From Chromera velia (lineage: Eukaryota; Sar; Chromeraceae), in NCBI GenBank assembly GCA_018398765.1, contig JAHBMJ010000154.1, positions 1 through 30,000 on the forward strand: a stretch of 30,000 nt of DNA. The letters are read 5' to 3'. The notes beneath the pieces were generated by a model, which saw nothing but the letters and a program-made list of their open reading frames with translations, did no database searches and was not told the origin of the DNA. Shown in pieces: positions 1-10,115 of the stretch; positions within the stretch are counted from its first letter, which is position 1, and every line of letters starts with the position of its first letter. A program made the position numbers and the translations under genes.

Positions 1-2
1 TC

Positions 3-372
3 TCTGCCTTCCTGCTGAACGAGAACCCCACCCCATTTCGCCCCTGTAATGCACTTCCTGCAGGCGGGCCCGCGAGGAGCAACCGCTGCCTTTCATGGCA
101 TTCCGTCTCCCCGTGGATACGGGTTTCCTGCAGGAACGCAACGTCCACACTCGCCCTGTGGAACTCCTCCGCGATGTGGGCTGTCCTCCTTGGGGGAGCC
201 TGTGCTCCCTTTCCTCCTGTATCAAGTAAGGTGCGGCAATTTTGGGTTCCAAGGAACCAGCACTGTCTACGCCGCTTTTCTTTCTTTCCGTCTCCTTTTT
301 GCCTGTTGCTCTTTTTCCACCTTCCAACTTTCTGTTGCTGCCTTTGCCTGTGTGTCTTTGGTTGCCTACCAT
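3..372 (+). other. Open segment at window edge, possible partial exon
   Basis: One plus-strand frame is open from base 3 to about 372 and enters from the window edge. A good donor-like GTAAGG begins at 226, so an exon ending at about 225 is possible. The translation is Ser/Cys/Trp-rich and matches no family I recognise. Base composition is higher in GC than the AT-rich DNA that follows. I cannot tell a real terminal exon from chance. Confidence 0.15.
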
Positions 373-445
373 AGCAGCGATGCTTGTTCCCTGAGGGGGG
401 CGGCTCTTGACGCCTCAGGGCAGTTCAGATGAAAATATGCATAAG

Positions 446-550
446 GTTGTTCAATCCCGACAAAACTACAATTCTTATAAGTACCGAAATCTGATATCGA
501 TGCCCTGGTACCAATATGGTACCAACTTTTCTTGGTACTTTCAGTACCAA
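446..550 (-). repeat. Truncated relative of the 28520-29008 hAT MITE
   Basis: Read on the plus strand, this stretch starts GTTGTT, then CCCGA, then AAGTACCGAAATC and several GGTACC/GGTACTTTC units. The same blocks occur in the same order when the right end of the MITE at 28520-29008 is read inward on its minus strand. No opposite end or target duplication was found, so this is one decayed end. Confidence 0.5.
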
Positions 551-689
551 ATCGTTACTACTATAGACGACCTTGACAGAGCTGCTAAATGGCATGTGAG
601 AGCATTAAAGAGCGTCTATATACTAAAAATTGTGTATGATGGATCATACCGTGGATGTAAGGTAGACTGACAGTGCAGACTAGTAGGGT

Positions 690-1122
690 GAGAAGTAATT
701 AAAAGTCTAGTCGCCTAGGCTCCCCACACATAAAAAAATAAAAATGTTAATTACTCAAAATCACTTTTACTTTTTATTTATTTATTTATTTGAAGTAGGA
801 TCTAGGCTCTGCACTAGATAAAAAATAATAAAAAAAGAAAAAAGAGATTAGAAAAACTTTTTTTTTATGGATTTTTTTTTTATTTATCATGACACTCAAT
901 ACAGGCAAACAACTGTTGTTTATGTGTTACAATTATGTTGCAAGAGTGCTGCACGGGGTGTTTCATTAAAAAAAATATACTTTTTAGTTGACAAACAAAA
1001 AAAAGATAAAAGATTAGAAACTTTCTTTTTTTTCTTTTTTTTTTTTATTCATCGAGTGCAGAGCTTAGAGCAGGATGTTGGCCAGCCTCTCTATCAGGAT
1101 TTTCTCCGTGCATTCAACCCTA
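690..1122. repeat. A/T-run dispersed repeat, copy 1
   Basis: No gene is visible here. Long A and T runs flank a core at 906-921 that contains the palindrome ACAACTGTTGT. The block AGATTAGAAA plus a T run occurs twice, near 846 and 1011, which suggests a decayed tandem unit of about 165 bp. Similar cores are found at 25381-25438 and, inverted, at 16175-16256. Confidence 0.45.
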
Positions 1123-1127
1123 CATGT
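1123..1127. repeat. Target-site duplication CATGT, left copy
   Basis: CATGT directly abuts the left LTR. The same five bases abut the right LTR at 6844-6848. Five bases is the usual duplication length for LTR-element integrases. Confidence 0.75.
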
Positions 1128-1396
1128 AGTAACGACTTAGCAGTACTTAGCATAGTCGGGCTCCTAAGGCATACTCATCCTAGTACTCATCCAGAGTTCA
1201 CACCTTACAGAAGTTAATACTGTTCACAACAACATGAAGAGACTTTCTCTTGCTTATGTCTTTGTTCTGTTCGGTCTATCTGTATCTGTATTCTCATCTG
1301 TATCAATATAATTAATAATACAGATCTTAGGATCGACCGGTATACATCACTTGACCTAGTGACTGTCTTGCACCTTGCATACTGCCAGTTACAACT
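1128..1396 (-). repeat. 3' LTR of the Copia element
   Basis: The 269-bp repeat pairs with 6581-6843. It starts AGTAAC and ends CAACT on the plus strand, so the termini are AGT/ACT rather than the usual TG/CA. It carries 6-bp and 12-bp length differences from its partner. It is the downstream LTR because RNase H and a purine tract lie next to it. Confidence 0.85.
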
Positions 1397-1405
1397 CACC
1401 CCCTC
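1397..1405 (-). other. Candidate polypurine tract
   Basis: On the minus strand, GAGGGGGTG (one pyrimidine) lies directly against the 3' LTR. This is where plus-strand synthesis of an LTR element is normally primed. The call rests on position and composition. Confidence 0.5.
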
Positions 1406-1508
1406 AAGGCAGGCACTCTTATGCTTAAGTGTAAATCGATTCCCTGAAAACAACAAGCTTGGTAAGACAAATGACCTTGGCCTGAACTCGACGGCATCTC
1501 TGAAAGCA

Positions 1509-2120
1509 TCAATCCAGAATATATTGCATTCCCGTGTCTCTCTCTGCCACCCCTGATCGAATCTGATTGTACAATGGATCGCAATCGATCAAAAATTCAA
1601 TAGGCATGTCTTTTTGAAGCGTTTGGGCAAAAGAAATCAGACGGGGCACTCGTTTTAGGCACTCTTGCCACCCAACCAACTCTGATGCGGTCGAGCTGCT
1701 CAGCTTGACTGTCGACCCCATAGACCTCCAAGCAAACAAATTGAAAAGCTCATCTCCTGGCTTCCACACCAAATCAACGTATGCATGTCTGCCATTATAC
1801 CTGTCTTTCTTATATGACAAATCAACAAAGAAGACAAGTTTCAGAAGAGTGGAGTGAGAGAGGCGATGGAAGAACAGACCTTCAGGATTCTTCTTTATTT
1901 TATATAGAATTCTGATCGTAATCACAAGGTGTCTTTTCGTAGGCTTCTTATTACCGTACCTCGCTAAAGCATCATACCAGACCCGACGGAAGACTCCAAT
2001 GACGCATCCCCCAACCCAGGTACCTAATGACACTGCTGTAGACTTTCTCAAGCGATGGGTCTGCCTCCTCTCCTTCTTGAATTTCAAGCTCTTTCTCTTT
2101 GTAAGACGAAGTCGCTCCAA
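1509..2120 (-). pseudogene. Copia RT tail and RNase H, broken
   Basis: This segment encodes the RT tail and RNase H of the Copia element. It reads WYDALARYGNKKPTKRH, the usual Copia block after RT (RPDI, then LSRY, then PT and H). RNase H follows, with an Asp in the VDLVW block, the Ser-rich SSSTASELVGWQ block (SStEAEY in the family) and an Asp in LIDCDP. The join to the preceding RT segment changes frame within the 1972-2120 overlap. An intact enzyme is not encoded. Confidence 0.7.
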
Positions 2121-2896
2121 CGCCTGTCCGATGTATTTTGAATTCTTGAAACAGCTTTTCAGTATCCACCCCCTCTAAATACGAGGACATCGACACCCTG
2201 CACTGCCCCCTGTCTTCCTCAAAATCCATCCTTGTGTACTTAAATCGGTAGGCACCCATGTCAAGTCTAGACAGCTTCCCGAATTGCCTAGCGAATTGCA
2301 TCTCCCCCCGAAGATGCTTTACCAGTCCATCTACCTGCCCAAAAGCAATCAAACCGAAAACGTCATCAATCCAATTGATTAGAACGTTCTTCTCTCTGAT
2401 TCTCTCTGTCAATCGCAATCCCTAACTCGACCCTCTTGTACCCCACTTTCTTAATCGCCCCGACCCACTTGTTGTCGAAAAGTTTGGACGATACTGGCAT
2501 GCCGTACAGTCCTCGCACCACTTCTCTTACCTGCCCTGGCTGCAGGTTGTGTGCGTATGCTACTATTCTCTCCCACTTCTCTGCAGGCATGTCTGGGTAG
2601 GGACAGATATCAGGAATCGGTGGCATCCACTCGGGCATGCAGGCATACACCCTCTCTCTGTTTATGTCGTCTGATTGAAGAAAAGTACCTTTCACATCAC
2701 TAACAAACATCTGAAGGCACAAAGCAAGGGCCCAGATGATACACAGAAAAATAAGGCTGGGAACAGGTGTGCCAGTGTAGGTATCAAGCTTGCACTTGTC
2801 AAAATACCCTTTTCCGAACGCCCTTGCCTTTGCCTGCCTCTCCTTCTCTAGTTTCTCTTTCGTTTTTCCATCTTCCTTTGCTCTTTTTCCTTCCAA
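1972..2896 (-). pseudogene. Copia reverse transcriptase, broken
   Basis: Two overlapping open segments (2896-2366 and 2418-1972) together carry the Copia-type RT domain. The first has KARAFGKGY (family KARLVAKGF), the first catalytic Asp in FVSDVKGTFL near 2696-2698, and VREVVRGLYGM (family LkKaLYGLKQ). The second begins just before WIDD at about 2362-2373, in the place of the YVDD active site. A frame change separates the two, so no continuous RT is made. Confidence 0.8.
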
Positions 2897-3669
2897 GTGA
2901 ATCTTGCCCCCAGGTTGATCACTGTCAGTCTCTTTGCCTTCGCCTCTTCTTTTTTCACTTCCTTGAAGTTCCTAAATACCTCTTGCCTACAGATATTCAG
3001 GAGCCACTCATCTCTGAGAGCGGTGTCAAACTTTCCCGCTTTTACGTCCTCAGGATCTGCAGGGAGCTGGGTTGATCCCTTTTTGAACTCAAGCACTCTA
3101 AGTGCCTGAAACCCCTGAGACCTGACTGACCCCCCACCCGACCTTTCTCCACTCTCTCCATTCTCTCCTCCCACAACCTGCTTGTCTTGATTTCGGAGGA
3201 GATCAGATCTAAACAGAGAGTCATCTGGTGGGATTCCATCGGATGGGGCCTCATCTGCGGCTGGCTGCACCCCTTCATTCTCATTTCCATTCTCATCCCC
3301 TTGCACCTGACCTAGGAGGGCGATACCGATGGGAAGGGCGTCATGGGAAACCTGTGTTTCGATCGCAGGCAGGAGACGCCCTAAGGCTTCTATAAAATTG
3401 AAATACCTGAGCACCTGCTGCTTTGAAATGGGTTGCGGTGCTATACCCTCTGGTCTCCACTTTCCACTTCCATCTCCGACTGGCTGTAGCCACGCAGCAG
3501 GAATGGACTTGCGATACGCCTTCCCGGTCTGCATCATCGTATGCCTCCGTCCGTTTGCCTCCACAAGAAGACCCGTGTACCTATGCTGGCTCCCGTCCTG
3601 AGTGTTAGGTTCACCTCCCCCAGGCCCCACGTCGTCTGCACCCCCTGCGCCTTCTGCTTCCCCAACCAC
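2848..3669 (-). pseudogene. Copia linker between integrase and RT
   Basis: This open segment of 273 codons is Gly/Asp/Glu-rich and low in complexity, then becomes Lys/Glu-rich toward RT. It has no enzyme motif I recognise. Position between integrase and RT suggests the variable linker of Copia polyproteins. It overlaps the next segment in another frame, another sign of decay. Confidence 0.5.
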
Positions 3670-3834
3670 GCTTTCCTACACCTCTTCTCCCACACCTACT
3701 CCCTCACCTGCCTCAACATACACCTCCTGGTTTAGAACCTGCTGAACGGGGAGCACTGCTGCTACAGGAGAAGAGACAGGAAACACAAAGGACTGCGCTC
3801 CCATGACTGCGGCAAGACGGACACCCAGACTGTC

Positions 3835-5142
3835 TCAGACTGTTGGACCTACACACAGTGTTGGTGCTGCTCTGCTTGGAAGGGAAGAGATCTTTCTCAC
3901 CATCTTCCACCCCTCAATCGCTCTATCATGGAGAGGGGAGATGAGAAACGGGTGGGTAAAAAGGGACTGCAGACGCTGCTTCTCCTCATTCCAGTATATA
4001 ACGGTGGCTACACGATTGGACCACTGGTACAAGAACATACAGAGCTTCCCTGCAAGGGAAAGATTCTTCCTCCCATGGCAGAGAACCACCCAATCCCCCA
4101 AGACAAACTTTCTGTCTGGTTTCTTGTGGGTGCGGCGCTCTTCTGGGCTCTTTCGGTCTTCAGGACTGACGATCTTGTTCCCCTCAATAGCGACTGCTCG
4201 GCTGACTTCGTGTGCGAATTTATGTGGTATCTTCATCCTCCATCTCCCTCCCTCAGTCAGGACCAGGCAACGGTCTAGCACCACCCACACTTAGTTTCGG
4301 TGGGTGCGGATGGGTCGCTCAACAAACCCGAGGATTGGCTTGTCAATGATACCTGTTGGGGCCCGCTTCAACAGAATAGGTGGGGCGAATGAATTGTACA
4401 GAGCCACAAATTTCTTCCTCCGTAGTTCAAGAGTTCCATCTGTCAGGGTTTTCTTCGACACGACTCCATAGTACTCGATGAACTCAAGCAGGGAATCTGC
4501 AGCTTCGCGACACCCATGCATCGGAGAGTCGAACTTCTCTTTCGTATGTAGGTCGACAAAGAGGTTACCGAGGGGGAAACCGGTTTCCTCCTCCTCTTCA
4601 TCTCCAGGATACCAGGTGTCCAAAAAGATCTCGTCCCCGAATTTTTTCACCTGACACCTCCTGCTTTTTTCTTTCGACGCTGCCCGTAGCAACCGAAAAA
4701 CTACTTGCTTCTGCTGGCAGGTACGACACGTGGCCGTAACCTCCGCTGTCATAGCCTGCATGACCTGCAGACCTGCATCGGTAAGGGTGAGGCGCCATAC
4801 CTCAGCACCCGAATGGATTCCCAACCACTTAATGACATGCCACACCCTCGCTTCTTCAATCTCATCGATTCTACGCACCTCGCTCTGGATATACAGAGCC
4901 TCTTTCTTAAAACCCCATCGATCACTGTCAAACAATAGGCTTGCCATCCCAACTGGGAGACGGAAGGACGGAATGCAAGATTCTGAACAGCAGCTGCCGT
5001 TTGGGGCATCGATTCGCATATGGCGGCGCTTGCTGCGCACATCAATCACCTCAAAATACGATGCCGTCTCGTTGGTGCGGTCGATATATGACACTCTGTC
5101 AAACATGATCAGGGTAGGCACATCGTCATCGGTGAGATACAC
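3835..5142 (-). pseudogene. Copia integrase, broken
   Basis: The first segment (5142-4291) has an HHCC zinc-binding pattern: His102, His110, then Cys139 and Cys142 after 28 residues, matching the integrase N-terminal domain. The core follows, with Asp-containing blocks FLDTW and LTDGTLEL, the latter like the family SDnGgEf block. A stop after RTHRN breaks it. The next segment (4290-3835) continues with basic, Trp-containing sequence (KFVLGDWVVL) that fits the C-terminal region. I could not place the catalytic Glu with confidence. Confidence 0.6.
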
Positions 5143-5569
5143 GTACTAAATGTTGAATGTGGCGATGTTCTTATTCTGTATCCGAATAGTCCCAAGGCCA
5201 TTCACCTGAATCATCACATGCTCAGACGTGGCCTCATCATCTCGATCGCGCTTAGCCACCCCGATCTGCGCAGAGAACGGAACCTCTCTCATGAGAACTC
5301 CCGCTTTCATCATTCTGCTACGATTAATTAGCGAGGTGTCGCTCAGTGCCCGTGTCTACCAGTGCTCTTCCACACTCATGGCGGCATTTTGAATACTGTA
5401 TAGACACGCAGTGGGCAGACTAGTGGGCAGATCCAAAATCGAACTGTGTATGTGGGCCAAATTGAATCTTACCCAACACGCCGATCATCCCTGCTGGATC
5501 TCCATATAAGTGGTTGGCTTGCAGCCCTTGCTTCCCGGACTTCTTTTTCTTTCTACATTCTTTGCATCT

Positions 5570-5677
5570 GCAGGTTGCCTTCCAGTGCCTCACTTTCCCA
5601 CAGCAACTGCAACTATTTCCCTCCTTCAGGGAATCACAGGTACTCGGATCGCAACCGGGCCGGTCACAACGCCAACA
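5570..5677 (-). pseudogene. Gag zinc knuckles of the Copia element
   Basis: One minus-strand frame contains two tandem knuckles. The first has C-x2-C-x4-C-x4-C spacing, so a Cys stands where His is usual. The second, CSCCGKVRHWKATC, fits the nucleocapsid CCHC pattern exactly (C-x2-C-x4-H-x4-C). Such knuckles bind the element's RNA in Gag particles. The site lies between the gag start and integrase, as expected. Confidence 0.7.
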
Positions 5678-6330
5678 CTTTTTACCCCCGCCGGACGTAA
5701 ACGGCTTTTGTTGGCGGGGGGGAGGCGGCTTCTTCTAGGAACTGTTATTCTTTCTGTACGTTGGGGTCTTTCCGGGGAATCCCTCCCCCACCAACGTATG
5801 CTGCCAGCTCTTCCTTTACTACAGAGCGGATATCTGAGAATCAATGACATATCTCCTACCTGGGGAAGTTTCTTGATGCCTCTACGCCTTAGGGCCGACT
5901 CATCCCCCTTTGAGGTCTTGCACATTTCGACGAGTTTCTGTATGAGGACATCTGGGTCCTTCAGCTGTACTGAGGTGAGTAATACTGTCTAAACAGCTTG
6001 TACAGTGTCGGAGAGGGATTCCAGCACGGGCTCTGCTCTCTTTTTCATCGGAACATCGGCTTGCAGGTTGGTCGTTCTTTGGACGAGATTGTTGTAATCG
6101 TTTACTACCTTGGTTCCCCCTTTTCGCTGCCTTGCAGCAAATTCCACTCACTCCCTCTCGACTTGGTCTTTCTGTTTTTCATCACAATCCTCCCCTGCTT
6201 TCTTTGCCTCGTCTTGCAATGCTTTCCTATATTTTACGTAATCCACCTGTCTGAGAGAGTTAGTCTTATCGTATTCCCCTGCCTTTCTTTTCTGGAAGAC
6301 TGTGTTAACCACGACCCTTACTTGGGGATG

Positions 6331-6519
6331 TTAACATAGTGACCGATACAGTTGGTCACACACCCATCGGTCGAGCTTTTCCCCATCCAAGTCAACCTTT
6401 CTATCCAGGATAGAGAGGAATGCGTCCAACCACAGGGAAAACACACCGACTTCATTTTTTCCTTTCTCAGGCTTGTCTACGAGAAGAGGAAAAACCAGTT
6501 TTCCGTCAGTCGCACTCAT
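6331..6519 (-). pseudogene. Gag N-terminal fragment of the Copia element
   Basis: This 62-codon segment begins about 60 bp inside the 5' LTR, where a Copia gag should start. FSLWLDAFLSIL resembles the Gag block with a conserved Trp followed by a short helix. It ends early at a stop. Assignment rests mainly on position. Confidence 0.45.
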
Positions 6520-6580
6520 TTGTGCACAGATTGAAGGAATATAGGCGTCGTTGTTTGCGTTTGCTCTCGCTGGCGACTCC

Positions 6581-6843
6581 AGTAACGACTTAGCAGTTAC
6601 TGTACTTAGCGTAGTTGGGCTCCTAAGGCATACTCATCTAGAGTTCACACCTTACAGAAGTTAATACTGTTCATAACAATATGAAGAGACTTCCTCTTGC
6701 TTGTGTCTTTGTTCTGTTCGATCCATCTGTATCTGTATTCTCATCTGTATCAATACAATTAATAATACAGATCCTAGGATCGACCGGTATGCATCACTTG
6801 ACCTAGTGACTGTCTTACACCTTGCATACTGCCAGTTGCAACT
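6581..6843 (-). repeat. 5' LTR of the Copia element
   Basis: This 263-bp repeat pairs with 1128-1396 and is the upstream LTR on the minus strand. It would hold the element's promoter. The internal sequence begins GGAGTCGCCAG right after it. With the last LTR base this reads TGGAGTCGCC, which could be a tRNA primer site, but I cannot name the tRNA. Confidence 0.85.
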
Positions 6844-6848
6844 CATGT
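6844..6848. repeat. Target-site duplication CATGT, right copy
   Basis: It matches 1123-1127 exactly and lies outside the right LTR, so it fixes the element boundary. Confidence 0.75.
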
Positions 6849-6956
6849 CCTCTGCTCGGCCGGGCGATTCTCCGGAGAATCCAGAACGAGACTGAAACCG
6901 AGATCCAGAGAGATACGGAAAACAAATATGTTGCATGATAAATAAAAGTGATTCGA

Positions 6957-9456
6957 TCACGAGATTGCAGGCACGGAGGGGTCCAGGCCCAGTGCCGAGC
7001 ACAGCCAGTGGTTGTAAGGTGCGAGGGCCTTGAAGGTCTCGATGACAAACGCCAAGAAGTCCCCCCCTGTCGCCTTTGCGATGGGGGAGCTCTTCTTGTC
7101 CATTACTGCAGGCACATACACACCCGTGCATGTTCATTGCCATCTTTCAAAGGATATCTCTGAGGACCAAAGAGGATGAGAGGTTTTTTCACTAAGAAAA
7201 AAAGAAGAAGAAGAAGAAGAAAAAGAAGAAGAAGAAGAAGCAACATTTCGTAGATTTGCAGACACTTGCAGAACTTCAGCGACAGGCAGAAAGAAAAAAA
7301 ACGACTTCTTCCAGGGGTGCTGACAAAAGAAACGGGACGTCCACCAACCTGCAGAGACGTGCATGGACTTGAGCCTGAGGAGGTTAATGTCAGGGTGATC
7401 CTTCTCGAAGCCCTTCGGTGCGGTTTTGAGTCTGTCATTCTCCTTGAACGGATCACTCCCGAAGTGTTTTTTGAAGTTTGCACTCGAGATCATCTTCTTG
7501 AACCCAGCTGGGTCCTCTGCAATCTTCTTCCGCACTTTGTCGAGCAGTGCAGTGGGGGGGAAGTAAAGACCCCCCGCGATCATCAACTCGTCAGGGCCCA
7601 CCGCGAGGTAGTAGCAAGGGACGTTGGATTTCTTGTCCCCCTCGTAGTTGACCGCCATGGAGAAGGAGGTCTTGTAGGGCGTCTTGTCGTTGCTGAAGCG
7701 GAGGTCTCGGGACCTGTGGAGTCAGTCGGGGGCCGGCAGGGGGAGGGCGAGGTTAATTGTGCATTATGCATGGGACATGATGCAGAGAAAGAAGGACAAA
7801 GACGGTGCGGGGGGGGGGGAAGGGGGAGGAACGGGAGGAGCCAACTGGCATGATTGCCCAAAAGCAGGAAGAGGACCACTGAATGAACATTGATTGTAGC
7901 GGTGCGTGTTTTGCTCCATCACAAGATTTGGAGACGCAGACACAGACTCGCTCACCCACGGAGCTTCACCTGCACGTCCAACTCTCACAAGAGCCTGCTA
8001 CCCTCTCAGCAACCCAGCCAGCCAGCCAGAGGGTGTTTTCATTCGCTTTCATTTCTTCGCTTCTTTCCCCCCTTTCCACTTCCCTTTTCTTATATTAATA
8101 CAGACCAGTAGAGGCAATTTTGAAAGAGAGTCAAAAGGTACGAGAGACAGTTAGAGGCGACGGAGATAAGAGACCATGCATCAATTCGACCAAGTTGCTC
8201 CATCTGCTCGGTGCTTCTTCGAGGAAAAGCCAGACAGACTATGTGACTTCTCACAAAAAGACGGACAAAGTCTGTGACTGAACGTAAGACCGCACAGGCG
8301 TCAATCAGCAAGATAGATGCACACACGCACACACGCACACACAAGAATAGATGGATGGATGGATAGATGGATGGATGGACGGATAGGCAGGCAGGCAGGC
8401 AGGCAGGCAGGTAGGTAGGTAGGTAGGAGGAAACTGATCGACAGACAAGGAGGGCGGGGGGGGGGCACTACATGTTCTTTTTCTCTTTCCTTTCCTTTCC
8501 TTTCCTTTCCTTCTCTTGCCCTATGAGTCAGACGGAAACAGAGTGTATGCGCGCGCGCCCGTGTGTGTGTGTGTGTGCGTGTGTGTGAAAAAAACGTACA
8601 AGGAAAGAAAGTGCGATAGAAGGAGAGAAACTTCCTCAGTTGTCTCAACAATCAACGCACTCAAACAAGTCTGAATTCGCTCACTCACATTTTGAAGATG
8701 GCTTTGCCTGCCGGGTAATTCTTCAGGGCCTTTTCGGTCTTTGAGAGCTCTCCCAGCAGACTGATGACGAACGCCTGCCAGTCGAGCTTTGCCGCATCGT
8801 AAATCTTCTTGTTTGCTTTCACCCTGAAGTGGCCACGCAAGAGGACAGACAAGAGAAGGGTGCGTGACAGGAAGATCGGCAGATCCAGAGAACTTTGGGG
8901 GGAAAAAAGAGGGGGGCGAGAAAAGAGAGGAAAAGGAGACAGAACGCAAAGATGACGTCACCCTTTCGATCAAAGTGCTACCGAGAGAGCAGAATTTTAG
9001 GGATCGACTTTTTGAAAAAGAGAGGAGAAAGAAAGCCAGTGAGAAGTTCAATCTGGACACGCTACATTCAGTCATGGAAGTCTGAATCTGTTTGTGTCCG
9101 TTATGAGATTCGTGCACTTTTCTGTTCCTGTATTCGTGGCAGGCCTTTTAAGCGGCTAGGATGTACGAACGTCTCTCTGACTCTGATTCTGAACGAAGCA
9201 CGCGCGTGAGTTCTCTCTCAGTGTCTGCTGGTGTGCCTGTGTGAACTGACCACTCGCTGTCGTTGTTCTTCTTGAGGGACTCCAAAAACCCCAGCGTCTC
9301 CCTCTTCAGACGGCGACAGGCAGACGAGGAGGCAGCTGCAGCTGCAGGGGCTGCCGGGCTGTTGCTCTTCTTTTTGTCGGGTGCTGCAGGAGAAGTTTTG
9401 GCCTTCTTGCTCTCCTTGGCCGGGGCACTGGGGGACTTTCGATTCGCCGACGGCAT
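6957..9456 (-). CDS. DUF2461 (TIGR02453) family protein, four exons
   Basis: The exons on the minus strand are 9456-9251, 8823-8689, 7713-7349 and 7105-6957. They sum to 855 nt, or 284 residues. All introns are GT-AG and phases join cleanly: EW|VKANKKIYD, then IFK-M-SRDLRF, then MHVSA-V-MDKK. The first 50 residues are a Lys/Ala/Pro/Ser-rich tail without a clear signal. The DUF2461 domain follows, with LGFLESLKKNNDSEW, the hallmark RFSNDKTPYKTSF, AGGLYFPP and FEKDHPDINLL. DUF2461 proteins occur in bacteria and fungi among others, and their biochemical role is unknown. The gene shares a 659-bp upstream region with the divergent aminotransferase gene. Introns hold microsatellites. The Copia element lies about 110 bp past the stop, so it may sit in or beside the 3' UTR. 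Confidence 0.88.
7196..7240. repeat. (GAA)n microsatellite in DUF2461 intron 3
   Basis: A GAA/AAG run lies in the last intron of the DUF2461 gene. On the coding strand it is TTC-rich, so it adds to the pyrimidine content upstream of the acceptor. Confidence 0.9.
8311..8590. repeat. Compound microsatellite cluster in DUF2461 intron 2
   Basis: Several short arrays follow one another: CA repeats near 8325, GATG/GCAG/GTAG tetranucleotides at 8351-8428, a CTTTC-type pentanucleotide at about 8485-8513, and GT repeats at 8561-8587. All fall in the second intron of the DUF2461 gene, which largely explains that intron's length of nearly 1 kb. Confidence 0.9.
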
Positions 9457-10115
9457 GGGGCCCGAAACGTGAGAGGGACTTCAGTCAAGATGAATCTGCA
9501 GAGTGAAGCTTACGTATCCGGCAGGACGGGTAGACCCAGAGTCAGAGAGTTGCAGCCCAATGGAAACAGACCAGAAGAACTGGAGAGTTTCACTGGAGGA
9601 GACGGGAGGATACACCTGCAGGCGCCTGTGGTACTGGACCCGCAGCAGCACTGCAATGAGCAGACTCTGAGCGGGAAATTTGTACGATCACGCACGTTGC
9701 TTACAGAACACGGACAGTCGGGCCAGCTCAGCCGATCAATCCAGAAGTTGCAGAGAGTGGGCTTCAAGAGAAATGTCCTTCTCAAGACTCAGGTCACTGA
9801 TGCAATCTGATGCATGGTCACTGCGGGGCCGCCGTCTGGCCCGCGGGCGCGGCCTGACAAGTGAGCCGTCTCCCCCGTCTCTCTGACACAAGTCCTGTAT
9901 ATAACATTAGCGATGGAGCTTTGACACGCGATTTCCGCCGGTGTGTGGCAGGTAGAAAGGTGGGAGCTCGACAGCTTTCGTTGAATCTACGAAAGCTCGC
10001 GGTGTTGAATCCGAGAAAGTGGTGTCTTGTTTGACAAGCCCGAGCCAGTGCACGGTGTTGCTTGTGTTTTTTTTTGGTAGCCGTCTCTGCCTGTCTGCCA
10101 GACAATTTGGCTGAA
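9457..10115. promoter_or_regulatory. Shared divergent upstream region
   Basis: This 659-bp interval separates the start codons of the DUF2461 gene (minus) and the aminotransferase gene (plus), so both promoters must lie in it or in unseen 5' exons. It contains a GC-rich patch at about 9826-9856 and a TATA-like TATATAA at 9898-9904, some 210 bp before the aminotransferase ATG. No known factor site was assigned. Confidence 0.5.

Larger units (their letters stand above)
1128..6843 (-). mobile_element. Decayed Ty1/Copia LTR retrotransposon
   Basis: This is a full-length element of about 5.7 kb, read on the minus strand. It has two LTRs of 269 and 263 bp and 5-bp flanking duplications. The internal order is gag start, two zinc knuckles, integrase, reverse transcriptase and RNase H; integrase ahead of RT is the Copia order. 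The reading frame is broken many times, so no full polyprotein is encoded and the copy is unlikely to move by itself. The LTRs differ by about 14 substitutions, all transitions, plus indels of 6 and 12 bp, so the insertion is not recent. Its 5' end faces the 3' end of the DUF2461 gene. Confidence 0.88.

Noticed and set aside
8351-8428. Possible CRISPR-like or regulatory array
   Set aside because: It is a plain tetranucleotide microsatellite without spacers, in a eukaryotic intron.
10062-10115. An upstream extension of the aminotransferase reading like a signal peptide
   Set aside because: The open frame there begins with TTG, not ATG. The first in-frame ATG is at 10116 and gives a sensible presequence.
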